Of a DNA stretch of 64,000 nt, positions 37,780-50,442 are shown in pieces. The notes under the pieces are model-generated. The model was not told the DNA's origin, made no database searches, and saw only the letters and a program-made list of their open reading frames with translations. How positions within the stretch are numbered: the stretch's first letter is position 1; each line of letters opens with the position of its first letter. The position numbers and the translations under genes were made by a program. This DNA comes from Rhynochetos jubatus (Eukaryota; Chordata; Aves; Eurypygiformes; Rhynochetidae). The DNA lies in contig CM050690.1 of assembly GCA_027574665.1 (NCBI GenBank), positions 64,637,905 through 64,701,904 on the forward strand, read 5' to 3'.

Positions 37780-38400
37780 CACAGCAAACCCCGCCGGGGT
37801 GGTCACCGCGTTCCCAGGAAGCCCTTGGCTCTGCGCACCGGGCACTGCCGAACGCAGCCCCCGACGAGCCGAGCCGTGTTGAGCCGGGTCAGCCGGACGC
37901 TTTGGCAGCACCAGCGGTGGGACACATCCCGACACCCGCCGGCGTGCCGCCCGGAGCGCGGACATCACCCGGAGGGTATCAGCACTCCACGCTGCTGTGA
38001 CCCGGCTCCCCGGAGCCGGGGGGAGTCCCTCGGGATCGCCCTGCTGCTCCCCCCCACCGGCTCCCCCTTACCTTCCTCCCCGGGCCGTTCATCCTCCGAG
38101 GAGCGGTCGGGAGCGGGACCGGCGCTCCGGAGCGGATGCCCAGGTGAGCGGGGCGGGCCCCGCCACCGCCGGCACCTCCCCCGGGGCCGGCCCGCTCCCC
38201 GCCCCCCGGAGCTCTCCCGCAGCCCAGCGCCCGGCCTCCCTGGGCTGGAAGCGCTCCAGGAAAACGGAGTTTCGCCACCGGGGCTCCACTGGGGAAGGAG
38301 GGCGAACCGGCTTCCCTGAGCTGTCCCGGCACCCGCGGCCTCTCCCGCTGCCCCGTACAGATCATTCTCTGCCCTGAGGGGGAACATTTAGTAATGGGGA
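37780..38400. promoter_or_regulatory. Second CpG island, possible bidirectional promoter
   Basis: About 600 bp of dense CpG and GC-rich DNA, 5.7-6.3 kb upstream of the PDE8B ATG, within AT-rich sequence. It holds a strong minus-strand donor (AAG|GTAAGG at 38072/38071) and a strong plus-strand donor (CAG|GTGAGC at 38143/38144), in divergent geometry with overlapping exon space. It could be an alternative PDE8B promoter, a divergent noncoding promoter, or a distal CpG-rich enhancer. Long open frames on both strands here are expected from GC-rich DNA and are not called. Confidence 0.55.
38072..38092 (-). CDS. Candidate alternative PDE8B first exon (coding part)
   Basis: On the minus strand an ATG at 38092 with A at -3 opens seven codons (MNGPGRK) that end exactly at AAG|GTAAGG, a near-ideal donor. 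The exon therefore ends in phase 0, the same phase as the MGCAPS exon of PDE8B 6 kb downstream, so splicing to PDE8B exon 2 would keep the frame. The product would lack the Gly2/Cys3 acylation signal. The frame is also open upstream of this ATG, so the start is not certain. It could instead be a noncoding exon or chance. No transcript evidence is available. Confidence 0.25.
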
Positions 38401-38424
38401 AAGGGGAAGGGGAAAGGAAGGGGG
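38396..38424 (+). repeat. G/A-rich tract with four long G runs
   Basis: GGGG runs at 38396, 38403 and 38409 and a GGGGG run at 38420, separated by A-rich spacers, at the right edge of the 38 kb CpG island. The spacing permits a plus-strand G-quadruplex. Confidence 0.6.
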
Positions 38425-38720
38425 ACCGAGTGCTCTGAGCCTGCCGTGGTTCAGTATGCTGACAGTTACACTGCCTTTGCAGAAAGACAAACGCCTACAT
38501 CCTCTGGGGAGAGTGGTAAATCCACCCACGGAGCTGGTAGCTCGTTGCTGGTGCTTTTCAGGATCCTCAGGTAAAATCCAGCCTCGCAGTCAAGGACAGG
38601 GGAATTAACTGTCTGGGCCTGAGAGAGGGCAGCATGGCCCTGATCTGGAGCAAATCTCAGCCTCAGGAGGTGCGACCAGAGACATACTTCAAACAGTCTG
38701 TTTTCACCTGGGCATTTTCT

Positions 38721-38889
38721 TTGCCCAGAGAAGCTGTGGATGCCCCATCCCTGGCAGTGTTCAAGGCCAGGCTGGATGAGGCTCTGAGCAACCTGGTCTA
38801 GTGGAGGGTGTCCCTGCCCATGGCAGGGGGCTGGAACTGGATGGTCTTTAAGGTCCCTTCCAACCCAAACCATTCTGTGATCCTGTAAT
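38721..38889 (+). mobile_element. Short CR1 tail, sense
   Basis: A 169-bp 5'-truncated CR1 tail beginning ttgcccagagaagctgtgg and ending aaccattctgtgatcctgt. It has very few differences from the matching parts of the 16.5 and 54.7 kb copies, so it is probably a recent insertion. It lies about 0.5 kb beyond the 38 kb CpG island. Confidence 0.93.
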
Positions 38890-41800
38890 CATGGAGATAC
38901 TCTAGTTTGCAGCAAGTACCAAGTAGGTGGAATGCGTTGTCTTAGGAATGGCATCTTTGGACTTAACCGGACTTGACTCTCACTTTGCTGCTCTCTCCTT
39001 CATGCTTTAAGAACAGCTTATTGCTGTGTTTCCTCTTGGAGTATTGCTATTTCTTGCTAGTTCAATAATATTGTCATTACTGTCATTGCTCTGTAGTGGT
39101 ACGCAGGGCCTCAGTGAGGGAGCTGTACAGGATACTCAGCAAACACAATAAAAACAATCCCCACCCAAACAAAAGTCAAAGGCTTGTATGCAGGACAGCG
39201 GGGAGCACATGAATGTCTCAAACATGGAGCGACATTAAAGATGATTGTGAACTGTCAGACAAGTAGTGGTCAAATTGCAGCAGCTGCCTAGCCAAAAACT
39301 CACAGACCCAGGGACCACAGCACACAATAAACCCAAAGCACTGAACCTGTGCTGCAAATCAGTTTTAGAGATGAGAAATAGAACAAGCACTGGTCAGCAA
39401 GTTATGTCAGATTGAGGCTAGGGACTGTGAAGAGCTGCCCTACTTCTAGGGGAGAAGACACAGTCAGCAAACACAGTCCTCCCTGAGCTCCCCAGAAACC
39501 CTAGACAGTGCACATATTGAAATGTCCTCAACAGCAGGCCAGAACATCCCCCCTTTTGTGGCCATACGTTTACAAGAGCTGTTGTCTGGGAGATTATGTC
39601 CTTGGCACTCTCTCAAAGGTCCTGGTCATGCATGGATGAAGTGGATGGGAGGTTTGCTACAACCCCAACTGCAGCCCTGGTATGGTCTCAGAGGAGGTAT
39701 AACCTTCCCTCTTCAGCACCTCTGCACCAGTGCCAGGTGTCAACCAGCCAACTGCAAACCTCAGAATCAGCTTTGTCCTGGGACCCTGCTTTCCCCAGGC
39801 AGACAAATTAGAGACCAGCCAAAGCATGCCACTTACGCCTGCCATTCTGTGCAGTCAGGCTGTCTTCCCAGTAAAGAATCCTTCAAGAGAAGGAGGAAGG
39901 ATCTCATCCAGTCATGGCATCACCATCAGGGTGAGGTACTCATCTGGACACAAGCACTAAGGTCTGGATACAGCCACACAGACATTTTGCAGTTCCCACA
40001 GATGCCTTTCCCTGCATTTCTCCTTGCACCGTCCCCTTCGAGCTGACTGTGGCTTTTGAAGACCCACTAGAGGAATGCTGAGACCAGCCAGAGCATCAAT
40101 TCTTTGCAAGCACTGAGAAGCTGACATGGGAAATGCAGAAGGGTCAGCCCCATCGCTAACGGCCACGCTCAGTATGTGGCAGACAAACGACATTTTCCGT
40201 GCACTCTGAAAGGAGAACGCCATCCGGCAGTGACCGTGCTGTCAGCAAGGCTTTCCCTGAGCAAAGAGTGCAGGCACAGCTCCGCTCACTCCACTCTTCA
40301 CCTGTGACTTGGGACCAGGCTGATGACACTAACTGCAGCACTTTAGAATTGTTTCTGGGGAAACAGCCCAAATGTAGGGGATTATTCTGCCTACTTTTCT
40401 TCTAGATGTAGAAGTAAAATAAAAAGTAAATAGTCTGCTTTTTTTAGTACATTTTGCATGCATGCAGATTTTAACATGTGCTAAGGATTCCACTTCAGGC
40501 TCAGTATAACACCCTGACTTAATGGGAATGTGGCTGTTTATGTTTTAACAGGGTCGGAATTAGGCCCTTCATTTGAACTTTATGGCTTTTTTATTCTTTT
40601 TTTTTTATTAATCTATTTCATTATTCTTAATTTGCTTCTGCTGTGCTCTAAGAACATCCGAAGTACACTTCAGCATTCTGAATAACATCTTTAAATTCAA
40701 GTATGCAAACATTGTGCCTCCTAGTGGGTAATGTATACAGACTTCTACTCTCCTTCAAGCTGCACTTTCATGCTAATTTCTTGGGACTTCCTTCTGTTAG
40801 TATCCAGGAGGTAATTTTCAACATTTTTATTACTCTGGAAGTTCTTGTTCCTTTCCTATGCTGTTCACTTTGCTCTTTCTCGGACACAGCCCGTTACATC
40901 CTGAATGTTTGGCCTTTGCAATTTTCTTTGCTGTACGTAAATCTGCCGTTTAAAATTCTTCTCATTCACAAATTTGAGTAGCCAGTTTCTGAGACATTAC
41001 TGCTACCACACAAATGTTAAGAAAATGGGCGTTTGTGTATGCCCCTCAGTGGGCTTGACAGAGTACCTCATCTGTGGCTGAATTGTACAGTGACAGCAAC
41101 AGAGTTCATGTTTCTTATGTAAGTAAAATGCCCACTCCATGGATTCTGGGACTTTTGAAAGAGGTATCCAAGACATGTCACAGATAAGACCCAGGATACT
41201 GCTTTTGTTGGGTGAATTTCCCAGTCTATGGAAGCAAATGACAAACTCCAGCAGCAGGCCATTAGATTTAGGTACAGCAAGGTCCGTCATCTACTCCTGC
41301 CTCCTTAGCTGGCTGCAGCCTGGCTGTAGCTTCAGCGCAAAACAACCACATGTAGTCTATGCAGAGACTTCTGGTGGTCAGGGTGAGGTTTGCTTGCCCA
41401 GACATTCCTTCCTGCCCCAACTGCAAGGACCAGAGTTTGGTCCTCCGAGGCTCAGGAAGCCTCCAGAGCTCAGATTAAGTTTGCACTTGAGCATTTGTTT
41501 GGATTAGCAAAGCACACAATAAAACATTCCTGGTCTTGGAGACAGACCCAGTCTCATGTATGCCATTGTTACTCATTTCTCTGCCCTCAGAATTTCCTCC
41601 TCTGATCTCACCATAGGCAGGAGTAAAATGTCTTTGTCATTTTGAAAAGAAGGGGGTTGATTTTTCATTTATATTTGGCCAGCACTGAAAATATTGCCAG
41701 TTCTCAATAGATAATAAATAATCTAAAACTAGCTGTGTTTAGAATGAACAGACAATTTTTATCTCTGAACATACATAACTTATGTATGGGTTAGACTATG

Positions 41801-42133
41801 AACCCTGAAAAGGCCATGATTTGCCAGACTGAAGGCCAAGTTGGAGCAGAGAACAGTTTCATTACTTTTTTATGCAGTCCTTATACACTAGCTTGGATTT
41901 AATCTCTTCTCAGGTTTTCAGGTTATCACAAGGACAAACAAGAAAAAGAAATCATTAAAGGTTGACGTTAGAAGCTGAGGCAAATTGATACCTAACAATA
42001 CTCTCTGGCAGAGCACAGCTGGGTGAATAGGACACTGCCTGACGGAGATGTGTCATGTGATGTGTACTCAAAAAAGCATTGCTTTTGTCACTGGCTAAGA
42101 AAGAACCATTCTTCAAAGAGGAAGTGGCATTCA

Positions 42134-42183
42134 ATAATTGTAATAATAATGATGATAATAATAAATACTAATAACAGTAATAG
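42134..42183 (+). repeat. (AAT)n / (GAT) microsatellite
   Basis: About 50 bp of imperfect aat/gat units, intergenic. It extends a spurious open frame. Confidence 0.8.
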
Positions 42184-45100
42184 ATTTGCATTCCTGAACA
42201 ATTCACTGTCATTTTATATAAAAGATAAGGCCGATAAAACTGTGGGCTGTATTTTGCATTTTAGGTACCCGGTTCTTGGATACACATTGCATTTCCAAGC
42301 TCTTCCCCTGCTTGATGCTGTCTCAAAAGCCTTCAGGGGAAATGGAAATGAAAAGCTAACGCTGTCCTACAGTGCCACACATCTCCATGGACATTTTGAC
42401 CAAAAAAAACAAAGGCACAAAAGAATTGAGTCACTCCCAGTCCCACTTCTTGAGTCTGCCCTGCAGAAACAAGGGGATGGCACAAAATGGTCACTGGTCA
42501 CTTGAGAGGTCTCAGTTCAAAGAGTTTCCAGCAGGCTTTACATAATCCTCATAGCTGTTAACATTGATGGGACTGCTAGCATGAGTAAAAGGCTGCAGGA
42601 TCCTTCATTGTTATCTATAGGCTTTGGAGTGTGTCAACTATTTAATTTTCCCTAGTTAATCTTTTACAGTGTCATGCTTGTATAGAGTCAATGCCATAAT
42701 ATTTTAAGTACATACCAGCTGATGCTATAAATTGCATCAGTTGACATGTACCGTAGCTTCTTGTCTTGTCTTAGAGGTTGCTAAGTGTGTCCTCAATGGA
42801 TAGTCTGATTGGACTCCTTTATGTTCTTATGAAGTAAATAAAAAGTAACAAACTATAAAAATAGCACAGGAAAATTTGTAAACTACAAGCCAGAAAGCCA
42901 CAAACATCACACAAAGCAAACACTCATGAGGGATGTCACTTCTCCCTAAACTTACCGCACACCAGAAGAGCACACTATGACACACTGTGAAGATGAACTA
43001 AAGATAGTGAAACACTCAACTCAAGAAGCCATTCTAGCAGAATTAAGCACCACTAAGCCATTTGTATCTAGAACATGGAACATACACCTCACCATGTATT
43101 TCAGATGAGATTTTCTCTCCCTGGAGTATATTTAGGACACGGAGGGGCAGGTCCTTTTGTCAGGCAAGTTCAGAGTTCACATGAAGACTTTGTCTTGTCC
43201 CCTCATCATTAGGCAACATAAGGCTTTGGGGGATCTTATGGTCCTCTCCTGACTCTGGAATAAACAGTGTCACTAATAAAATCAATGAAGGAGGCATTCT
43301 TTAATTGGAAAGCAGCTTTAAGGAGCTCAGTAATTGCTGGCCTTTACTGCTGTGTCTTCAAAAATAAGGCCTTGCAGAGCAAACTCACATTAAAAACAGT
43401 GTGAAATAAAAATCTTCTCTAGCTCAAGCAAAGTTCTCTACTCTTTTTACAGTCTTCCACAAACAAACGCTAACTCATATCACTGGGGATTTGCCGTTGA
43501 GCATTCATTGACATAAAATTTGCTACAAAATAATATTAGGAGTATTTGTCTTAGCCATCACAGAGGAATTCCTCTTCTACTCATTTTGGCAGGCTGTGCA
43601 CTTACCGAAGACATCTTACCTCCTGGAAAGACATTAGCATGGCTTTCAAGAACTACAGTACTTGGCAGAACACTGTAACTTGGCCAAGGCACAAAAGAAG
43701 GAAGTGACATGAATCATTTTATGCCTGTAAACTCTCAGGGTAATTCTTCAAACAGAGAAACATGAATTCCACTATTTTAGAGCACTCCACAGCATGACTA
43801 TGTTGTAAGCAATCCTTTGTCAAAGATTATGATTACATCACAGACTGCGTACTTGTGCGACAGCCATGCACAGATGGACAGGCACAGGGCTCACGCCAAG
43901 ACAGCTATGATGAATACAAATTTCACGTGAGTCATTAACATTTGTAAAACTCATCGGGGTTATGGGACAAAAGACAATATGTCTGTGCAAAACACATGGT
44001 AATACGATGTTTACAAATGAATGCTTCTGCACCTGATAGAATACAAATATTTTTCACAGGTGTATTTGAAACCTCTCCAGTGTTATAGCTCTGAGAAACC
44101 ACTACCCAGCTCATCCCATAGAAACAATCTGATTTTTTCTTCCCCTTGCAATAATGCAATGAACCTGCACAAACACAATCGCTCCTGAACAGCCAAGGAG
44201 ACAGAGAGTGGAAGAATCCTTTTCTTTGCATGCCACTGTGTCTAACCCAGAGCCATTGTAGCAAAATACTGGTATTCATATCTGCAAGTCATGGCTACCT
44301 ACAGTCTCAGTTTAGAAAGTTTGACCCTCTTCTTGGCCCTTTTGCTTTCCATTATACTCATGGATGATTAAATGTAAGCACATAGAAGAAAGAGTCACAA
44401 TATGTTACTCTAGGAATGACTAAAGTGATTTAATTTTAGAAAAACTTGTAGTGAAGATCCCCTAGATCCAGCAGTTGACAGACAAAAATTCATCGAACTG
44501 TCCTACTTCATGTTACAATAAAATTGTATATCGTTTATTATAATCCCTATGCTTGTTTTACAAAGTCTACAAAGTTAGCTGTATCTATGGAAGGCTTGGA
44601 GACAACTTCCAGAGCAGCAATAGAAAAGAGCAGCACTTAAAAAAAAATCATAATAAACCATAACAGTTTGTGAAGGGATATGGTGGCAGAACTACGCATT
44701 TTTCTCTGAGCTGCACAGTCCTGTCTGAGGTACAACAGCTGCAATATGATTATTTCCACAAGCAATGAAGGTGACTAGTGTTGCCCTGCAAGAGGCATCC
44801 ATGAGTTTTCACTGCAGCGTAGTCTCTCTTCCCAGCTTGGTGGTAGGGGTTATAGAATTATATCTGCACAAAGGGTGGAGAACTCTTTCGCGTGGACAAA
44901 TGAGAGTATAAGAGGCTGAGGTAAGTTCAAGGCACAATGCTGGAACTGTAGGAACAAAGAGGCGCAGTCCCACCACGCTCAGTCCCTCCGTCCTGAAGGC
45001 AGTCTGAAATTCATAAACCGGGGGAGCGCAGATCACTGAATGGCTGCATACCAACAGTTTTACTCATGAAGAGGCAACGTGATATCCGACAAGCCAAGAG

Positions 45101-48100
45101 CTCACAGTCTGGTTGCAGCCTGCAGCTCATCCAGCCTGTAGACTCCACAGGGCTGTGGATGAATTGCTGGTGTGGGAGTAACAAGCTCCTACCTACCTTG
45201 CCTCCCCCTTTGCCATTGTGCTTTGTTGCTGTATGTGCTCTACATGGCTGTGTAGCAGAGGTGTATTATCTTCTTCCTTCTTGAGAAGATGGCAGAGCAC
45301 CCTTGGCTCTATCGGCTGCTGTGGTTACAGCAGTTGCATGTCCTTCTTTAGAAGAGGCAGGCTGACCGATCTGCTCACTGCCCCCTTAGGTTGGGAAGGC
45401 TATATGCTTGTCATACCGCACAGATTGTCAGATTTCTGAAGCAAAGCGCTCCTGACAAAAGTCACAGACAAAGGTAAAGCCACTACTCAGCTGAGTGAAG
45501 GCTTGTGATGTAAGGACAAAGGGTACAAAAGCTACGACTCCTCCCCAACTCTCTTCTGGTAACAGAATGAGCACATAAAATCACAGGTCGGAGGGCAGGC
45601 AGTCCTACTACCTTTTGGAGAACACCTTCTAGAAAATGTAATCAACTTCATATGTGAAAAAACAGGCTTTTTCATTCTCCACTGTAATCTAGAGTGCAAG
45701 ACTGTTTGCAACAATATACAGCTATTTGCAACTGTTTGCTGACCCAGACCATCTTAACCCACAAGTCATGCAGGTAAAATACTCTTTATTTGCAGTCAGA
45801 AATTACTCTGTGCAATGTTTCCAGGCTCATATCAATAAACCAAGTTCAAATCCATTTTAAAATCTGACCTTTAAAATGACATAATGGGTTTCTCAGTGCA
45901 TTGTATGAGAGTGATTATTTTTCCATAGTGGGTAATTTCAGATAATAATGAATACCACAACTTCAGCTAAAGAAGGAAACAAACTCCAGGAAAAAATCAC
46001 ACTGCCTTAGACTTATGACAGTACCAGTTAATTTTCATTAAAAGAGAGATGTGCTTTTGTAGAGACTATCCTGCCTCAGTTTCCCTTTGAACTTCCAAAT
46101 TCATCCCATTACTTCTCTTTCCGTTGTATCGTTTTCCTCTTCTCTTTAAGCAGTTTCTCTCTTGCAGTTTTAGTCCTTTTCCCCCACCTGCTTACAGGGA
46201 TACACCTTGGCCTTCCATTCAAAAAGCCTTTTTTCCTTAGCAATAACTGGTTTTCAAATTACTGCGTTCTCTCACCATCTTTCTCTCACCTCCAAGATTT
46301 TGGATTATACTGTCTGCTTTCTCTACTTAATTTTCCTGTAAGTAAATGGTGACCCCTTATATCAGGTCTCTGGCACATGCTTTCTCTCTATTCCATCAAA
46401 TTGTTCTTTTGAAGGCTGATGATGTTCTCCATCTATCTGAGTCACCCATGCCTCCGGAAGAGTAAATAGTGACAGTGACCAGTCACTCACAGGGCAATTG
46501 GGATTTCTTGGTTGCCTGAGCACAAGCAAAAGTATGATTCTACATACAGGAAAGAACAACTGGAAACCAGGAATGATCAAATACAACCAAGGAAGCAAAA
46601 CTATCCCAAAGCACTTCTGCCTCTTCCTATCTGTGACCATCATTGTATGCTCATCCTCTGTCACAGCCAAGAGTAGCAGGATGATCAAACTGAAATAAAT
46701 CTAACAGCATTCATATGATACTCCTGTCCATTGCGAGGAGGTCATCATCTACAGCTATTGCTGCTCTTTTACTCAAATGGCTCTGAAATGAGACTGATTG
46801 ATAGGAGATGGTGACGGCAGCTGGGTTACTTCTCATCATCCTTTGTACAAGGAGTGGCTTAGCATCAGGTAGACTTAATAAGGCCACCATTAGGCAGATA
46901 CACATTTTCTTCAGCAAAAGGTTAACAAAACCTCCCTGAAGAAATGTGATACCCTCTTCTACAGAGAGGCAATGGAGAAAAGGTACAGAGGTACAATCTG
47001 GCGTGAAAGGGAGTGACTTCATTGAAACTCTAAGAAAACTCCTTGTCTCTGTCCCTGGAAGATTATGTTCTTAGCCCAAGTAAGTAAAAACTCTGGCTTA
47101 TTCTGGAGTAATTTCACCCACAACATGTCTGCAGAGCTGTATACAGCAAGGGAACTCAGTTCTGTATCCACAGGGCGGTCAGGCACATTTCCTGACCTCT
47201 TTCTTTACAGACACTTTACCTCTTTCCCCCCCCGGCCCCGGCCCCCATCTCTGAATGTTTCCAATGGCCTACAGTCACACATGCTTTTCTTCTTGTCCAT
47301 GTGGTGCTCTCTTTCCTTCCAATCCACTCATTCCAGGAATCCCCTAAAAGGTGGGCTTGATTTTTTTTCAGCTATAATCTCTCAAACCTACTTTTAATTA
47401 AATAATTGTTCTTTACAACATTTCGACCTATCCTGTAGAAATGGAAAAATGTAACGTTGTTTGGGTTTTGTTGGCACTGTGTAGGTATGTGGTGTTCCAC
47501 AGGTTACTTAATTACTGTTAAAGCCTACTTCAGCTAGGAGGCTGGTTGCTAGCTACTCAGCTGTCCTGATGACAGAAGATTTCCTCTCCCTGGCCCTGGA
47601 GAATGCATGAACAGTCTAAATGCAAGTTTTTAAGAATCATCACAAAGGCTCCCACCTGGTGGAGGTTTTTTATCACGGGATGGTGATATTACATAGCACA
47701 GTGAAATGTAGTTACCGGAAGAGTTGCAACACTCATCATGCATGAGGCTTATTCAAGTGCTGTCTATTTGCTTAGGCTTTCTAGTATGGGTGACAAAGTG
47801 AGTAATTTTAGGACGTGGAATGTCTCCTTGCATGGGAAATGGAAGTTGGTAAGTCTGGAGAAGACAAATACACTTAGATCTGGGAGGGGGTAGAGGAGGG
47901 TGTGAGCCAAGTACTACAGGTTTGCTTACCCTTAAATGGTCATGGATTCCTGGACGCCACCACATCTATTTTAATCACTTGGAAGCTGTTGTTTAATGCT
48001 GGTTTCACGTTTGTGGTGTGGTAAGTCATGTTTGGCCATGACGTGAGGAGGGACGCAGTGAGACTATTTGTGCTGTGCTGATGAATGCCATTAAAATAGC

Positions 48101-48177
48101 ATCAAGATGATGAGATACTAACTCATTCAGCAAGAGTCTCTCAGCTTGCAGAAGCTCTAAATAAAGAGACAGAGAGA

Positions 48178-48201
48178 AAACAAACAAGCAAACAAACAAA
48201 C
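48178..48201 (+). repeat. (CAAA)n simple repeat
   Basis: Six units of caaa with one G substitution. Confidence 0.75.
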
Positions 48202-48917
48202 CAGGCAGAGCAAGTAGGAAGATGAGAATTAAAGCCACAACTAGCTGCATAAAAGCCCAAAATCCCAGAAACGATGATTTATAAATAAATTCCCAGTAAC
48301 AATGCTATCTGAGCACCCTCTAGTGGTACACGGTTGAGAACAAACAGCTCCAGAGATGAAAATGTGATCCCACAGGGAAAAAAAATAAGCACGTAGTGTC
48401 TCGTTGACTTTGATCAGACAATTAATCCGTGTTTGTGTGTTTCTATTTGGAAGACAGGAAAGTAACTCAAGATTCAAACCCAATTTCGTTATTTATCTCC
48501 TGGCATTGTGTTCCCGGCATTTCCTTAATTTGCATATCATCCAACTGGTTAAAGGCTTCTGTTAATTTACAAGTGTTCTGTCAATTTGTTTTAAACTAAT
48601 TATCTTTGGAGTGGGAGATTAGAGCCAAATGAAAAATAATAACCCAGTATAACAACACAGAGGGAAGATATGGAGGGAAAAGAAGTCAATCCAACTGATT
48701 TCCAATCCCTGTGGCATCAAGGTATATTTTAACTTAACTGCAAATACATACTGAACTCATTTGGTTTGAAGACAAGGCCAGTCACTATTTTGTGCTTGTA
48801 TTTGACCTGGAAAAGGAGTGGTGACTGGTCTAATCATGCAGTGATCACATATATTTTTCAGGAAAATTTTAAACTTAATTTTGTATATGCACAGAATATG
48901 CTACATTTTTGTTCTTT

Positions 48918-48942
48918 CCCCCCCCCCCCCTTTTTTTTTTTT
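48918..48942 (+). repeat. C13-T12 homopolymer junction
   Basis: Thirteen C directly followed by twelve T, a pure pyrimidine tract. Its length is uncertain in most sequencing methods. Confidence 0.8.
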
Positions 48943-50418
48943 ACTTATGGGCTGTCATCAGTTGGGCTTACCATACAAGAAGTGTAAGCTACTAAAACCA
49001 TGGTGCTACAATTATGAATTGCTTTTACTGTAAAAAAAAAAAATCATTCATCCCAGATGATAACATGAGATCTCTTACTTCCAATGGAAAACTCCTATAC
49101 TTACAACATCCACCAGAGTCCTGGAGACTTTGGCATAGTGAAGGCACTTGTCATCAGGAAGAGTCTAACTGGTGGTGCAAGACAGAAGTTCAGCTCTTAC
49201 GTTTTCCTGCTTCAGGGACTGTAGGTGACCTCTTCTGTTGCAGCACTATCCTACACAAAGAGAACAGCTTAAACAAAGACAGATAACTATGGGGAGACTT
49301 AACACATTGGAGCATCAAATCAAACCTACATCAGGGGCTAGGCTCCTTGAAAAAGGACAGGACCATAGATAAAGCTCCCTGAAGCTGAGGTACCTGTCTT
49401 TGGTACCGGTCTTGCCAAGTGACTGGATCTAGCTAGCAATAATGAAAAAAGGTGGGTTCAGAAGGAGAAAGGCAGCTCTGCCAGACCTCATCCCCAAGGT
49501 CTCCTGGCCTGTGTGACGACACATGAATGGAGGCATAGCTCTGTTAAATCACACAGCTGAAGGAATCCTTGCCCTCAACAGGCCTTGTCCTCAGTGATGG
49601 GACTCTTGATCCCACCTCCTCTTTTGTTTTTTCACCATGGGGAGGATGGAAAACACACTCCACCTCTACCACACTTTACCAAACTGAGCTTCCCACACCA
49701 GGAAAACAATTGCCAATAAGTCTATTGCTGTTGATTTCTGTGGAATATAAATGTGATTTCAGGGTTATGGCTTCAAAAGAGAAAATTAAAAAGAACTTAT
49801 ATCCTGGATGAAAGGCACTGAGGACAATTACTCTACCAAGTAATTAAAAAATCCGGCGTAAAGTATCAATCCAAAACTTGGAAGGTGGAGATCTGAATTC
49901 TGGAATATTTCAGAGGGTACACAAAGTCTTGTGACCTGACTATTGCTCAGAAACCTGAATACAGCCATGATCCACTAAAAATGCATATTCCATATTAATC
50001 AGTCATCTACTGAGGGAAAAATTAAAGTGAGAACCCCAGCAAATATGTCGTTTCCAGTTATATCTCTTACTTTTTCATCTTCTCTTTACATACGTGAGAG
50101 AAATAATTTCTACCTTGATCATAAGATATGCAGCCAGAGGAGTGATTTAAAATCTTCGGTGGAGCACGTATCTGAAAAACACAAGAAGGAAAAAAAAAAA
50201 TCTTCATTACAGTTAATTACAGCTAAAATGGATTTGGAAGAGAAACTACTCATATTTTAAAGGCAGCCATGGAAAAAATGTAGTGAGTCAGACCCTGATC
50301 CACATTTACCCCAGTTTGCATTGCTGTAACCCTACCGCCTTCAGAAGAGTGTCTCTCACTTTATACTCCTCCAAGTGAGATAAGAAGCAGGCCTGCAGCC
50401 TACCTGCCCACCCTTGCC

Positions 50419-50442
50419 ATGATGATGATGATAATGATAATG
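50419..50442 (+). repeat. (GAT)n / (GATAAT)n microsatellite
   Basis: Short imperfect gat and gataat repeat, intergenic. Confidence 0.75.

Noticed and set aside
39522-40046. 174-residue plus-strand open frame
   Set aside because: No domain or conserved motif recognised; no promoter or splice signal pattern around it.
42023-42505. 160-residue open frame across an AAT repeat
   Set aside because: Length is due to the stop-free AAT/GAT microsatellite.
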